Source: CAILHX01 sp046155285
GTDB lineage: Bacteria; Pseudomonadota; Gammaproteobacteria; Burkholderiales; Methylophilaceae
Reading direction: 5' to 3'
DNA length: 64,000 bases
NCBI GenBank assembly: GCA_046155285.1
Contig: JBJXEA010000003.1
Span: forward strand, 1 to 64,000
Shown here: piece by piece, positions 50,018 to 59,815 of the stretch
How the letters are laid out: each line of letters opens with the position of its first letter
How positions within the stretch are numbered: the stretch's first letter is position 1
Translations under genes and position numbers: made by a program
Notes under the pieces: model-generated
The model's database searches: none
The model's input: only the letters and a program-made list of their open reading frames with translations
What the model was told of the DNA's origin: nothing

Positions 50018-51223
50018 TTAGTCTTGCTTAATTTGCGCAAGCGCTTCGTCTGGCGCTATTTCCAAGGTCGAAAACGCGACCACGCGATTGCGTCCGGTTT
50101 GCTTGGCGCGGTACATGGCTTGGTCGGCCGCCGCCACCAGCAGCGCAAACTCTAGCCCGGTACGCTCAGAATCAGCCACGCCTATGCTGATGGTGCTATG
50201 TAAAACTTTGCCGTCGAATTCCATTGCGGTGGCGGCGTAAGTTTGCCGAAGACGCTCGGCCAACACTACGGCGGCCTCCTCGGTGGTGGCTGGCAACAGC
50301 ACGCAAAACTCCTCGCCACCGTAACGCGCAAAATAATCGTCGGTGCGCACAGCATGCTCGGCAACGGCCGCCAAACGCCGCAGCACATCGTCCCCCACCA
50401 TATGCCCGAATTTATCGTTGACCGATTTGAAGTGATCCACGTCTATCATCATGATGGCTAGCGTTTCACCAGTCCGCGAACAACGCGCCCACAAGCGTGC
50501 GGCGGCTTCTTCCAAGCTACGTCTGTTCAACACACCAGTCAGCGCATCACGGGAAGCAAGACTTTGCAAATCTACCGCCAGTCGGTAATTCAGCATCAAC
50601 ACAAAGCCAAAAGTTAGGCATAGCTGCATCATACTGGCTGAAAAGAAAGTGAGAGGATTGATTGGGATAGTAGCGTAGAGGTTGTATGCGCCTACCGGGG
50701 TTGCATACACCGTAATGGCTCGCTCTAAAAACACCAGCGCCATTACTGCAAAAGTAGCGCCGGTGAACCAATAAGCGGTACGTAAAGGCTGCTCGATGCG
50801 AATCAATAACTGGCGAGCCGCCAGCCCATTGATGACGGCATACACCAAGGAGTTTGCAATGGCGCGGTTATACGCGCTGGGTTCAATCACCGAAAAAATG
50901 AGATTTTGCGAAAACAACAACAGCATACATAAGCAGAATATGCGCCAATCACAGCGCCCGGTCTTAAATGCCTGAATTCCCAAAAACTGCAAGCCAAAAG
51001 CCGCCCCCATCAACATTGCCCCAGCTAGTATTGTCCAGTTGCGGCTCACTGTTAACGGGGTAAAGGTAAAGAACAACGCAAGACTGATACATAAACTGGC
51101 TAACGCCCAATAACGCACACCACGTATGTTACTGACTTGCAAACCCGCCAGCGCCATCAATGCCGATAGCAACAGGGTTAAAGAGATCACCATGAAGAGC
51201 ATGGTGTGGATGTCGAAATTCAC
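50018..51223 (-). CDS. Membrane diguanylate cyclase (GGDEF)
   Basis: A 401-aa protein. Six or seven hydrophobic segments fill residues 1-220 (a 7TM-type sensory region), followed by a GGDEF domain from SLASRDALTGVLNRRSLEEA. The active site is RYGGEEF, an active variant, and RTDD, five residues earlier, is an RxxD allosteric inhibition site. It should make c-di-GMP and be product-inhibited. The 58-nt gap to recQ suggests independent expression. Likely partner of the PilZ receptor and the polysaccharide locus (inference). Confidence 0.93.
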   Translation of the reverse strand: MNFDIHTMLFMVISLTLLLSALMALAGLQVSNIRGVRYWALASLCISLALFFTFTPLTVSRNWTILAGAMLMGAAFGLQFLGIQAFKTGRCDWRIFCLCMLLLFSQNLIFSVIEPSAYNRAIANSLVYAVINGLAARQLLIRIEQPLRTAYWFTGATFAVMALVFLERAITVYATPVGAYNLYATIPINPLTFFSASMMQLCLTFGFVLMLNYRLAVDLQSLASRDALTGVLNRRSLEEAAARLWARCSRTGETLAIMMIDVDHFKSVNDKFGHMVGDDVLRRLAAVAEHAVRTDDYFARYGGEEFCVLLPATTEEAAVVLAERLRQTYAATAMEFDGKVLHSTISIGVADSERTGLEFALLVAAADQAMYRAKQTGRNRVVAFSTLEIAPDEALAQIKQD

Positions 51224-51348
51224 GGGTATTTAGGATTGTTGATTGATTTGTTGCATTGTGCCGCACTGACTGCCTATGCTCATGTGAAGAATTACCTAAA
51301 CACGACATTCGCCGCTGGCATCCTCTACCTTATATAATCTCGCGCCTT

Positions 51349-53343
51349 ATGCTTTCCAAACTCAACGACCCTCAACGCGAAGCCGTCAAATATATGGACG
51401 GGCCACTATTGGTTCTGGCCGGTGCTGGCAGCGGCAAGACGCGCGTAATTACCCACAAAATCGTACATTTGATTGATGCGCATGATTACGACCCCAAGCA
51501 CATCGCCGCGATTACCTTCACCAACAAGGCAGCGAGGGAAATGCAAGAACGTGTGAGCGGCCTTCTGCAAGGCAAGCCCAGCAAAGGGCTGACCGTTACC
51601 ACTTTTCACTCGCTGGGATTGCAAATTCTGCGCTCAGAAGCATCGTTACTAGACTACAAACCGCGCTTTTCTATACTCGATGCGTCCGACAGCCTGAAGG
51701 TTGTTGCCGATATTCTCGCCACGACCGATAAGCAATTACTCAAACGCACGCAATGGCGCATTTCGCAATGGAAAAACGCGCTGATGTCGCCAGAAGCCGC
51801 CGCAAAAAATGCTGAAGACGAGCTGGATGTGGCCAGCGCCAAAGTTTATCAACTCTACCAGCAATCGCTGAAAGCCTATCAGGCGGTGGATTTTGACGAT
51901 TTGATACGGCTGCCGGTGGAGATTTTTCAGACGCACCGCGACGCGCTGCATAAATGGCAGATGAAGCTGCGTTATTTGCTGATAGACGAATATCAGGATA
52001 CCAACGCCTGCCAGTATCAATTGGTCAAACTGCTGACTGGTTCACAAGGCCAGTTCACTGCCGTGGGCGATGACGACCAAGCCATCTACGCTTGGCGCGG
52101 CGCGGATGTGGAAAATCTGCGACAACTCACCACCGATTTCCCGCAGTTGCAGGTCATCAAACTGGAACAAAACTATCGCTCAACAGTGCGAATTTTACGC
52201 GCGGCCAATAACGTCATCGCCAACAACCCCAAGCTGTTCGAGAAGAAGTTGTGGAGCGATTTGGGTGTAGGCGATCCGATACAGATACACCCCGCCAAAG
52301 ATGAGGAACACGAGGCAGAATTGGTGGCGATGAAGATACTCGCGCACAAGTTTGAACACCGCACCTTTTACAAAGACTACGCCGTGCTGTATCGCGGCAA
52401 CCACCAAGCGCGGCTGATAGAGCAGCAATTGCGCCAACAGAAAATCCCTTACACCGTCAGCGGCGGGCAATCGTTTTTTGACCGCGCCGAGATTAAAGAC
52501 CTAGTCAGTTATTTGCGCCTGATTGCCAACGAAGACGACGACCCCGCCTTCATCCGCGCCGCGACTACGCCGAAAAAAGGCATAGGCAGCACCACGCTAG
52601 AACGCTTGGGCGAATACGCCGCAGGACGGCACATCTCCTTGTTTGAAGCGGCTTTTGAGCCAGCTTTTCAGCACAACATGGGCAAAAAACAGCTTGAGGA
52701 TTTAATCACCTTCTGTGACTTCATCAACCGCATGCAGCAACGCGCCCCCAGAGATCCCGCCGGAGAAGTGCTGCAAGACTTGCTCACAGCCATCCAGTAC
52801 GAGGTATTTCTGTACGACAGCGAAGAACCACGCGCCGCCGAGTCCAAGTGGGGCAACGTGTTGGATTTTGTCGGCTGGCTCACCAAAAAAGGCGATGAAG
52901 AAGACAGCAGCCTGCTAAAACTCACCCAAACCGTGGCGCTGATGAGCCTGCTGGAAGGCCGCGATGAAGGCGAACCGGACGCGGTGAAACTGTCCACCCT
53001 ACACGCAGCCAAGGGCTTAGAGTTCGGCCATGTGTTCTTAATCGGCGTGGAAGAAGGCATACTGCCGCACCATGCCAGCACCGATGCGGCACAAATTGAA
53101 GAGGAGCGCAGACTGATGTACGTCGGCATTACTCGTGCGCAACGCTCGCTCACCATCACCTACTGCAAAAAACGTAAACGCGCCGGCGATTGGGAACACT
53201 GCGAACCCAGCCGATTTATCGAGGAATTGCCCGAAGACGACATCCGCCACGCAGGCAAATCCACCACCACCGACCCCGCAGAACGCAAGGCCAACGCGGC
53301 TAACCGGATTGCACACATGAAAGCGATGCTGGAGAATGGGTAG
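51349..53343 (+). CDS. rep: ATP-dependent DNA helicase Rep
   Basis: A 664-aa SF1A helicase moving 3'-5', used to clear proteins ahead of forks. LNDPQREAVKYMDGPLLVLA then AGAGSGKTRVITHKI (Walker A), LLIDEYQDTNACQY (motif II), GDDDQAIYAWRGA (motif III), VIKLEQNYRST (IV) and LMYVGITRAQRSLTI (VI) are intact. Length fits Rep rather than UvrD, which is longer. ATG 51349 chosen; an A+T box (TATAAT) lies just upstream at about 51331. Confidence 0.93.
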   Translation: MLSKLNDPQREAVKYMDGPLLVLAGAGSGKTRVITHKIVHLIDAHDYDPKHIAAITFTNKAAREMQERVSGLLQGKPSKGLTVTTFHSLGLQILRSEASLLDYKPRFSILDASDSLKVVADILATTDKQLLKRTQWRISQWKNALMSPEAAAKNAEDELDVASAKVYQLYQQSLKAYQAVDFDDLIRLPVEIFQTHRDALHKWQMKLRYLLIDEYQDTNACQYQLVKLLTGSQGQFTAVGDDDQAIYAWRGADVENLRQLTTDFPQLQVIKLEQNYRSTVRILRAANNVIANNPKLFEKKLWSDLGVGDPIQIHPAKDEEHEAELVAMKILAHKFEHRTFYKDYAVLYRGNHQARLIEQQLRQQKIPYTVSGGQSFFDRAEIKDLVSYLRLIANEDDDPAFIRAATTPKKGIGSTTLERLGEYAAGRHISLFEAAFEPAFQHNMGKKQLEDLITFCDFINRMQQRAPRDPAGEVLQDLLTAIQYEVFLYDSEEPRAAESKWGNVLDFVGWLTKKGDEEDSSLLKLTQTVALMSLLEGRDEGEPDAVKLSTLHAAKGLEFGHVFLIGVEEGILPHHASTDAAQIEEERRLMYVGITRAQRSLTITYCKKRKRAGDWEHCEPSRFIEELPEDDIRHAGKSTTTDPAERKANAANRIAHMKAMLENG

Positions 53344-53415
53344 CGATTTATTAACAATGCACTTTTGACGCTGACCTTGTCATTAACTTATTGGATGGCC
53401 AAATAACCAAGATTT

Positions 53416-54450
53416 ATGTCCAACAAACTCACCACAGAAACTCCCACCCAGAATGCTCAGGGGGCCGCTCAGGCCGAAAAAACTGGATTTCACCCACGCA
53501 ATAAGCACCGCGGACGCTACGATTTCAAGCAACTGGTCGAAGCCAACCACGAATTAGCGGCTTTTGTTGCGCTGAATGCGTATCAGGACGAATCCATAGA
53601 CTTCGCCAACCCCGAAGCCGTCAGAGCACTCAACCGCGCCTTGCTCAAGCAGATGTACGGCATTAGCGCTTGGAATCTGCCACCGCAATATCTCTGCCCT
53701 CCCATCCCCGGACGCGCCGACTATCTGCACTACCTTGCCGATCTGCTGGGAGCCAGCAACGACGGGGTTATTCCGCTAGGCGCATCCATCCGCGTACTCG
53801 ACATCGGCATCGGCGCCAACATCATCTATCCGCTCATCGGGCATAGCGAATACGGCTGGCATTTTGTCGGCACCGAGATTGACCGCGTCGCGCTCGCCAG
53901 CGCAAAAGCCATGGTTAACAGCAATAGCGGCTTGCGCGATGCGATTGAGCTACGTTTCCAAAGCTCGTCCCTAAGCGTGTTCCAAAACGTATTGCAAGCG
54001 GAAGAGTTATTTGACGTATCCATGTGCAACCCACCTTTTCACACCTCGCTGGATGACGCGAAAAAAGGCACGGAACGCAAATGGAAAAACTTGGGAAAAC
54101 CAGCGCAAGGCAGCAAAAAGCCGATGTTGAATTTTGGCGGGCAAGAGACCGAACTGTGCTGCGATGGCGGCGAAGAAGGCTTTATCAGTCGCATGATTGC
54201 AGAAAGCGCGCAGTTTTCAAACCGCTGCCTGTGGTTCACCACCATCGTGTCAAGAGCGTCCAGCCTGCCGGTGGTTTATCGCGCACTGAAAAATGCCAAG
54301 TTTCAAAATGCAACAGTGCAGGAAAACAAGACCATAGAAATGGCGCAAGGACAGAAAAAAAGCCGCATCGTCGCGTGGACTTTTCTCAACAAACGGCAAC
54401 AGCAGGCATGGGCAATGCACCGCAAAAAAGATGAACTTGAATTGCCTTGA
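53416..54450 (+). CDS. rlmF: 23S rRNA A1618 N6-methyltransferase
   Basis: A 344-aa class I methyltransferase. FHPRNKHRGRYDFKQLVEAN and RALLKQMYGISAWNLPPQYL are family hallmarks; the SAM region is VLDIGIGANIIYPLIG and the adenine-N6 motif is MCNPPFHTS. The first 30 residues are a Gln/Thr/Ala-rich variable tail. Monocistronic by spacing. Confidence 0.94.
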   Translation: MSNKLTTETPTQNAQGAAQAEKTGFHPRNKHRGRYDFKQLVEANHELAAFVALNAYQDESIDFANPEAVRALNRALLKQMYGISAWNLPPQYLCPPIPGRADYLHYLADLLGASNDGVIPLGASIRVLDIGIGANIIYPLIGHSEYGWHFVGTEIDRVALASAKAMVNSNSGLRDAIELRFQSSSLSVFQNVLQAEELFDVSMCNPPFHTSLDDAKKGTERKWKNLGKPAQGSKKPMLNFGGQETELCCDGGEEGFISRMIAESAQFSNRCLWFTTIVSRASSLPVVYRALKNAKFQNATVQENKTIEMAQGQKKSRIVAWTFLNKRQQQAWAMHRKKDELELP

Positions 54451-54515
54451 TGCGAGGTCTTGCAAGATTACATTTCAACGAATTTCTGATACGGCACTAC
54501 CATCCTTTTCACCTA

Positions 54516-54546
54516 AATCAATGGGGTCTAGCTGATCCCATTGATT
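54516..54546. repeat. 10-bp perfect inverted repeat between rlmF and uup
   Basis: AATCAATGGG (54516-54525) and CCCATTGATT (54537-54546) flank 11 bp. No T-run follows. It lies 66 nt after rlmF in a 229-bp gap that otherwise shows only presumptive promoter DNA for uup. Confidence 0.5.
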
Positions 54547-54679
54547 GAAAACGATTGAATGGCACTCTTGCAAGCCTAGGCAACTGAATGGTGGTTACCG
54601 CAACGCATGTCATGTATGATTCGCGCCCACGCCGTGGCTTTTACCGTAATCGCGGTGGCAACCTCTCGAAGTTCTCAAC

Positions 54680-56575
54680 ATGCCTTTAATCACCCTAGAC
54701 AACGCCCATCTCGCCTACGGCCTCACACCTTTACTCGACTACGTCGCTTTCCAACTCGATGCCGGAGAGCGTGTCGGCTTGATTGGCCGCAACGGTACGG
54801 GGAAATCCAGCCTGCTCAAGGTCATCGCCGGAGAGAATAAGCTGGATGACGGCACGGTATGGCGTGCGCCCAATGCGCGGATTGCTTATGTGCCGCAAGA
54901 GCCGCCGCTCGACCCTGAACATACCGTGTTTGAGGCCGTCGCTGCTGGGCTAGGCAAGGTGCATCAGTTGTTGGTGGATTATCACGCGGTGACGGTGGCG
55001 CTGTCTCACGCCGATGCCGACACCGACGCGCTACTAGAAAAGATGCAGCATTTGCAGCACGACCTCGACACCGAAAATGGCTGGCAGGTGCAAAGCCGCA
55101 TCGAAACCGTCATCACCCAGCTTAAGCTGCCCGCCGATGCGCCGGTTTCCAGTTTATCCGGCGGTTGGCGCAAACGGGTGTCACTGGCGCAAGCGCTGGT
55201 GGCCGAGCCTGACGTGTTGTTGCTGGATGAGCCGACCAACCACTTGGATATGGAAGCTATCGTTTGGCTAGAGGATTTGCTGCTGAGTTTTAAGGGTTCG
55301 GTGCTGTTCATCACCCATGACCGCAGTTTTCTGGATAGACTGGCCACGCGCATCACCGAGCTTGATCGCGGCTTGTTGACAGATTTTCCCGGCACATTTG
55401 CCGAATATCAAGTTAAAAAAGTGGAATTGCTAGCCGTAGAAGCCGACCAAGCCGCCAAGTTCGACAAATTTTTGGCGCAAGAAGAAGTGTGGATACGCCA
55501 AGGCGTCAAAGCGCGTCGCGTCCGCAACGAAGGCCGCGTGCGGCGTCTTGAAGCATTGCGCCGCGAACGTGCCGCTCGCCGTGAAAGATTAGGCCAAGTG
55601 TCGCTGGCGATTGATGCTGGAGAGCGCTCAGGCAAACTGGTGGCGGAGCTGACGCATGTCAACAAATCCTTTGGCAGCAACGTCATCATCGGCGATTTCA
55701 CCACCCGCATTTTGCGCGGCGACCGTATTGGGCTGTTGGGGCCGAACGGCGTGGGCAAATCCACCTTGCTCAAACTGATTTTGGGCGAACTCAAACCCGA
55801 TAGCGGCACGGTGGAACGCGGCACTAAGATGTCCGTGGCCTATTTCGACCAGATGCGCGAACAACTGGACGAAGAAGCGACCCTGAGCGACACCATCAGC
55901 AAAGGCGCGGATTTCATCCAGATTGGCGACGAACGCAAGCACGTCATCAGCTATCTGGAAGACTTTTTGTTCCCGCCGCAACGCGCTCGTGCGCCGGTCA
56001 AATCATTATCAGGCGGCGAACGCAATCGTCTGCTGCTGGCGCGTTTATTCAGCCAGCCTGCCAATGTGCTGGTGCTGGACGAGCCTACCAACGACCTCGA
56101 CATTGAAACGCTGGAATTGCTGGAAGCGCTGTTGCAAGAGTTCAACGGCACCCTGTTTTTGGTCAGCCACGACCGTACTTTCTTGGAAAACGTGGTGACC
56201 CAAGTGATTGCGTTTGAAGGCGACGGAAAACTGACCGAATTTGGCGGCGGTTTTGACGATTGGCAGCGTTTTCAAATTGCACGGGCAGCCGAGGCCAAGC
56301 TACAACCCAGCAGCAAAGCGCCCGCTGCAAAACCTGCCGCCGCACAAAAGCCACGCTTGAGCTTTAAGGAAACCAAAGAGCTGGAATCTCTTCCTGCACA
56401 AATCGAAACGCTGGAGGCTGAGCAAGCGCAGATCAACGCCACACTTGCTGACAGCACTGTGTACCGCAACGACCCAACCACCGCTAAAAACGCGCAGCTT
56501 AGACTGGCCGACTTAGCCGCAGAAATTGAGCGTATGTTGGCGCGCTGGGAAGAATTGGAAAGCAAGCAGGCTTGA
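54680..56575 (+). CDS. uup: ABC-F ATPase Uup
   Basis: A 631-aa tandem ABC ATPase (E. coli Uup 635) linked to ribosome function and, in E. coli, to transposon precise excision. Walker A loops GRNGTGKSS and GPNGVGKST; signatures SLSGGWRKRVSLAQAL and SLSGGERNRLLLARLF; DEPTNHLDMEAIVWLEDLL and DEPTNDLDIETLELLEALL. The tail from about residue 560 is a coiled coil (LESLPAQIETLEAEQAQINA), as expected for Uup. Confidence 0.95.
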   Translation: MPLITLDNAHLAYGLTPLLDYVAFQLDAGERVGLIGRNGTGKSSLLKVIAGENKLDDGTVWRAPNARIAYVPQEPPLDPEHTVFEAVAAGLGKVHQLLVDYHAVTVALSHADADTDALLEKMQHLQHDLDTENGWQVQSRIETVITQLKLPADAPVSSLSGGWRKRVSLAQALVAEPDVLLLDEPTNHLDMEAIVWLEDLLLSFKGSVLFITHDRSFLDRLATRITELDRGLLTDFPGTFAEYQVKKVELLAVEADQAAKFDKFLAQEEVWIRQGVKARRVRNEGRVRRLEALRRERAARRERLGQVSLAIDAGERSGKLVAELTHVNKSFGSNVIIGDFTTRILRGDRIGLLGPNGVGKSTLLKLILGELKPDSGTVERGTKMSVAYFDQMREQLDEEATLSDTISKGADFIQIGDERKHVISYLEDFLFPPQRARAPVKSLSGGERNRLLLARLFSQPANVLVLDEPTNDLDIETLELLEALLQEFNGTLFLVSHDRTFLENVVTQVIAFEGDGKLTEFGGGFDDWQRFQIARAAEAKLQPSSKAPAAKPAAAQKPRLSFKETKELESLPAQIETLEAEQAQINATLADSTVYRNDPTTAKNAQLRLADLAAEIERMLARWEELESKQA

Positions 56576-56606
56576 TTAGCTGCTACGAAGCAAGCACAAT
56601 TCGGTG

Positions 56607-57281
56607 ATGGAAAAAAGGAAACTCCTCGTCACCGGTTGCGGACGTAGCGGCACGAGATACGCCGCCTTGGTATGGCAAAGCTGCGGGCTGGACATCCGCC
56701 ACGAGCGCCCCATGCCGCCCGACGGCGTGATGGGCGCAGACGGCATGGCCTCTTGGTATATGGCGCTGGAAAACCCCAATCCGCCGCCGCCACACGGCCC
56801 CAGCCGCGCTGATTACCAATTCGACCACGTCATCCACCAAGTCCGCCACCCGCTACTAGCCATTGCCAGCGCCGCGCAGTTCATCTTTCAAAATGATCCG
56901 AATCCGATGATTTATATCATGAAGAATGTGCCGGAAGTCCATTTGAAGGCACATGAAACCACGCTAGACCCAAATTCCCAGCGTTTTTTACTCGCCATGC
57001 GCTACTGGCTGCACTGGAATTTGCTGGCCGAACGTTCCGCAAATCGCACGATTCAAGTCGAGCAACTATTAGAAAAAATCCCCGAACTACTGGAATGGAT
57101 GGGTGTAAAAAACACACACTGGAACACAAGCCAAATCCCAAAAGACACCAACCGCCGTAGCGACTATCTCAAAAATGAAACCATCTGGACGATTAGCTGG
57201 GAACAAATGGCCACGCTGGAACCCTTGCTCTGCCTTGCTATCAGCCAACTTTCCGAGCGTTACGGCTATAGTTCCACTTAA
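56607..57281 (+). CDS. Sulfotransferase-like P-loop protein
   Basis: A 224-aa protein. LVTGCGRSGTRYAALVW near the N-terminus resembles the PAPS-binding (5'-PSB) loop of sulfotransferases (RSGT), and HVIHQVRHPLLAIAS resembles the RxP segment that binds the 3'-phosphate (compare VRDP in sulfotransferases). The rest is unlike characterised enzymes. Start ATG 56607; the frame opens with GTG at 56604. The function is not assigned; it may modify surface sugars. Confidence 0.65.
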   Translation: MEKRKLLVTGCGRSGTRYAALVWQSCGLDIRHERPMPPDGVMGADGMASWYMALENPNPPPPHGPSRADYQFDHVIHQVRHPLLAIASAAQFIFQNDPNPMIYIMKNVPEVHLKAHETTLDPNSQRFLLAMRYWLHWNLLAERSANRTIQVEQLLEKIPELLEWMGVKNTHWNTSQIPKDTNRRSDYLKNETIWTISWEQMATLEPLLCLAISQLSERYGYSST

Positions 57282-57382
57282 AAATTAAACGCCCGCAATA
57301 AGTCACGAATTTTGACTTCCAAAAAACTCTGTTATTGCAGTAGAATGTGCTTTAGGCATTCACTTTGATGAGGAAAATCACC

Positions 57383-58315
57383 ATGGCAGAAAACAAAAAA
57401 TACCGTTTAGTCACCCGTAGCGATTTCGACGGTCTCGTCTGCGCCGTGCTGCTAGAGCACCTGGACATGATTAACGATATATTGTTTGTGCATCCTAAAG
57501 ACATGCAAGACGGTAAGATTAGTATCGGTCCTGACGACATCACCACCAACCTGCCTTATGTCGCAGGTGCACACTTGGTGATAGACCACCACTCTTCAGA
57601 AGCCGAGCGTAATCAAGCGGCCAGCAATTACATCATGCATCCTGATGCGCCCTCCGCCGCACGCGTGGTGTATGACCATTTTGGCGGCAGAAAAGCCTTT
57701 CCCGCCGAGTGGCACGACATGATGTCCGCAGTGGACAAAGCTGACGCCGCACAATTCAGCAAAGACGAAGTGCTCAACCCAAGCAACTGGGTGCTACTCA
57801 ACTACTTGATGGATTCCCGCACCGGCCTGGGTCGCTTCCGCGATTTCCGCATCTCCAACTATGCACTGATGATGGATTTGATCAAGTATTGCAAAGACCA
57901 CACCATCGAACAAATCATGCAAATGCCAGACGTAAAAGAGCGCGTGGATTTATACAACGAACATCGCGCCAAGTTTGAAGACCAACTCAAGCGCTGCTCC
58001 ACGGTGCATGGCAATTTGGTAGTGTTGGATTTGCGCAATGAAGACACCATCTACGCTGGCAACCGCTTCCTGATTTACGCGCTGTTCCCGCAAACCAACA
58101 TCTCCATCCACGTATTGTGGGGCGTGCAAAAACAAAACACCGTATTTGCCACTGGCAAGTCCATCCTCAACCGCACCTCCAAAACCGACATCGGCGCACT
58201 GATGCTGAAACACGGCGGCGGCGGACATGAAAACGCGGGGACTTGCCAAATCGCCAATGACAAGGTGAATGAAACGCTGAAAGAAATCAGCACCAAAATT
58301 CAGGCGGACGGTTGA
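57383..58315 (+). CDS. DHH/DHHA1-family phosphoesterase (exopolyphosphatase-like)
   Basis: A 310-aa metal-dependent phosphoesterase. YRLVTRSDFDGLVCAVLLEH holds the first Asp ligands, VIDHHSSE is the DHH motif, and the C-terminal DHHA1 region contains KHGGGGHENAGTCQ. Relatives hydrolyse polyphosphate or short oligonucleotides (pAp, pGpG); which applies is open. ATG 57383 chosen with AGGA 8 nt upstream. Its stop overlaps the next gene's TTG start. Confidence 0.85.
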   Translation: MAENKKYRLVTRSDFDGLVCAVLLEHLDMINDILFVHPKDMQDGKISIGPDDITTNLPYVAGAHLVIDHHSSEAERNQAASNYIMHPDAPSAARVVYDHFGGRKAFPAEWHDMMSAVDKADAAQFSKDEVLNPSNWVLLNYLMDSRTGLGRFRDFRISNYALMMDLIKYCKDHTIEQIMQMPDVKERVDLYNEHRAKFEDQLKRCSTVHGNLVVLDLRNEDTIYAGNRFLIYALFPQTNISIHVLWGVQKQNTVFATGKSILNRTSKTDIGALMLKHGGGGHENAGTCQIANDKVNETLKEISTKIQADG

Positions 58316-58665
58316 TAAAGCTTTACGGTATTCCTAACTGCAACACGGTCAAAAAAGCACGCCTCTGGCTACAAACCAGAGGCGTTGTTTTTGTGTTTCA
58401 CGATTTCAAAAAAGACGGCGTGAGCGCAGAACTGCTAGCTGATTGGCTTAAACAAAACTCTTGGGAGAGGCTGGTGAACCGCGCCGGAATGACTTGGCGT
58501 GGCCTGCCTGATGCGACCAAAGTCAGCATCAGCAACAATGCCGCTGCCACGGCGCTGATGTTGGAAAAGCCTTCGGTCATCAAGCGCCCAGTATTGGTAC
58601 AAGACGGCAAAATTATCCATCTCGGCTTTGACGAAGCCATTTACGAGACACACTTCCCGACATGA
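58312..58665 (+). CDS. ArsC/Spx/YffB-family thioredoxin-fold protein
   Basis: A 117-aa protein: KLYGIPNCNTVKKARLWLQ is the ArsC-family start with one Cys (CNTV), then FHDFKKDGVSAELLADWLKQ and SVIKRPVLVQDGKIIHLGFD. It matches the Spx/YffB branch that acts on glutathione or thiols, not the arsenate reductases with the extra Cys. The start is TTG 58312, overlapping the DHH stop. The dapE ATG overlaps its stop, as in many proteobacteria. Confidence 0.88.
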   Translation: MIKLYGIPNCNTVKKARLWLQTRGVVFVFHDFKKDGVSAELLADWLKQNSWERLVNRAGMTWRGLPDATKVSISNNAAATALMLEKPSVIKRPVLVQDGKIIHLGFDEAIYETHFPT

Positions 58666-59780
58666 GCAAAACGCTAGAACTCTCCAAACAACTCATCGCC
58701 CGCCGCTCGCTCACGCCTGACGACGCAGGCTGTCAGGAAATCCTCATTGAACGGCTGGAAAAGCTCGGCTTCAACATCGAGAAAATGCGCTTTGGCAACG
58801 TAGACAACTTCTGGGCGCGACGTGGCTCGACCAGTCCCTTGGTCGTATTTGCAGGTCATACCGATGTCGTCCCTACCGGCCCTGAATCACAATGGTTCAG
58901 CCCGCCGTTTGAACCCACCATCCGCGATGGCATGCTTTATGGGCGCGGCGCGGCGGATATGAAAACCTCCATCGCCGCGTTTATTGTGGCGCTGGAAGAA
59001 CTCCACGCCGACCATCCTGGCTCTATCGGTCTGCTGATAACCTCGGATGAGGAAGGTGTGGCGGTGGACGGCACGGTGAAAGTGGTAGAAGCGCTGCAAG
59101 CCAGAAACGAACTGATTGACTACTGCATCGTCGGCGAACCCACTTCGAATAAAGTCGTCGGCGACATGATTAAAAATGGCCGTCGCGGCTCGCTCTCTGG
59201 CAATCTCAAAGTCAAAGGCATCCAAGGCCACATTGCCTATCCGCACTTGGTCAAAAACCCCATCCACATGGCAGCGCCCGCCATTACTGAATTGGCCGCC
59301 ACGGTGTGGGATACCGGCAATGAATACTTTCCGCCAACTTCTTGGCAAATTTCCAACATGAACGGAGGAACCGGCGCCACCAACGTCGTACCGGGCGAAG
59401 TGGACATTTTGTTCAACTTCAGATTCTCCACCGCCAGCACACCAGAAGGCTTGAAAGAGCGTGTACACGCTATTCTGGACAAACACGGCGTGGAATATGA
59501 CCTGGAATGGGAGTACTCCGGCAAACCCTACATCACGCCCAAAGGCGCACTGTCAGCCGCCATTTCAGAAGCTATCCAGCAATGCTACGGTGTAACACCC
59601 GAGCTCTCTACCACCGGCGGCACCTCTGACGGACGCTTCATCGCCGACATCTGCCCGCAAGTCATCGAGTTCGGCCCGCTCAACGCCACCATCCACAAGC
59701 TGAATGAATGCGTGGGCGTAGCGGACATAGACCCGCTGAAAGACACCTACAAACTCACGCTGCAAAAACTGTTAGTTTAA
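58662..59780 (+). CDS. dapE: Succinyl-diaminopimelate desuccinylase
   Basis: A 372-aa (usual 375) dizinc M20 hydrolase freeing L,L-DAP from N-succinyl-DAP for lysine and peptidoglycan synthesis. VVFAGHTDVVPTGPESQW, GRGAADMKTSIAAFIVA and LITSDEEGVAVDGTVKV carry the metal ligands; TGGTSDGRFIADICPQVIE is the C-terminal substrate site. Its TAA stop codon is provided by the left inverted repeat of the next element (59777-59808). Confidence 0.96.
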   Translation: MSKTLELSKQLIARRSLTPDDAGCQEILIERLEKLGFNIEKMRFGNVDNFWARRGSTSPLVVFAGHTDVVPTGPESQWFSPPFEPTIRDGMLYGRGAADMKTSIAAFIVALEELHADHPGSIGLLITSDEEGVAVDGTVKVVEALQARNELIDYCIVGEPTSNKVVGDMIKNGRRGSLSGNLKVKGIQGHIAYPHLVKNPIHMAAPAITELAATVWDTGNEYFPPTSWQISNMNGGTGATNVVPGEVDILFNFRFSTASTPEGLKERVHAILDKHGVEYDLEWEYSGKPYITPKGALSAAISEAIQQCYGVTPELSTTGGTSDGRFIADICPQVIEFGPLNATIHKLNECVGVADIDPLKDTYKLTLQKLLV

Positions 59781-59808
59781 CCACAGATGAACACGGATAA
59801 ACACAGAT
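59777..59808. repeat. Left 32-bp inverted repeat of the GxxExxY cassette
   Basis: This copy and 60186-60217 (inverted) match at 30 of 32 bases. It begins TTAACCACAGATGAACAC and is built of the recurring unit ACAGATGAAC. It overlaps the dapE stop codon, so dapE ends inside the repeat. Confidence 0.9.
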
Positions 59809-59815
59809 AGAACAG

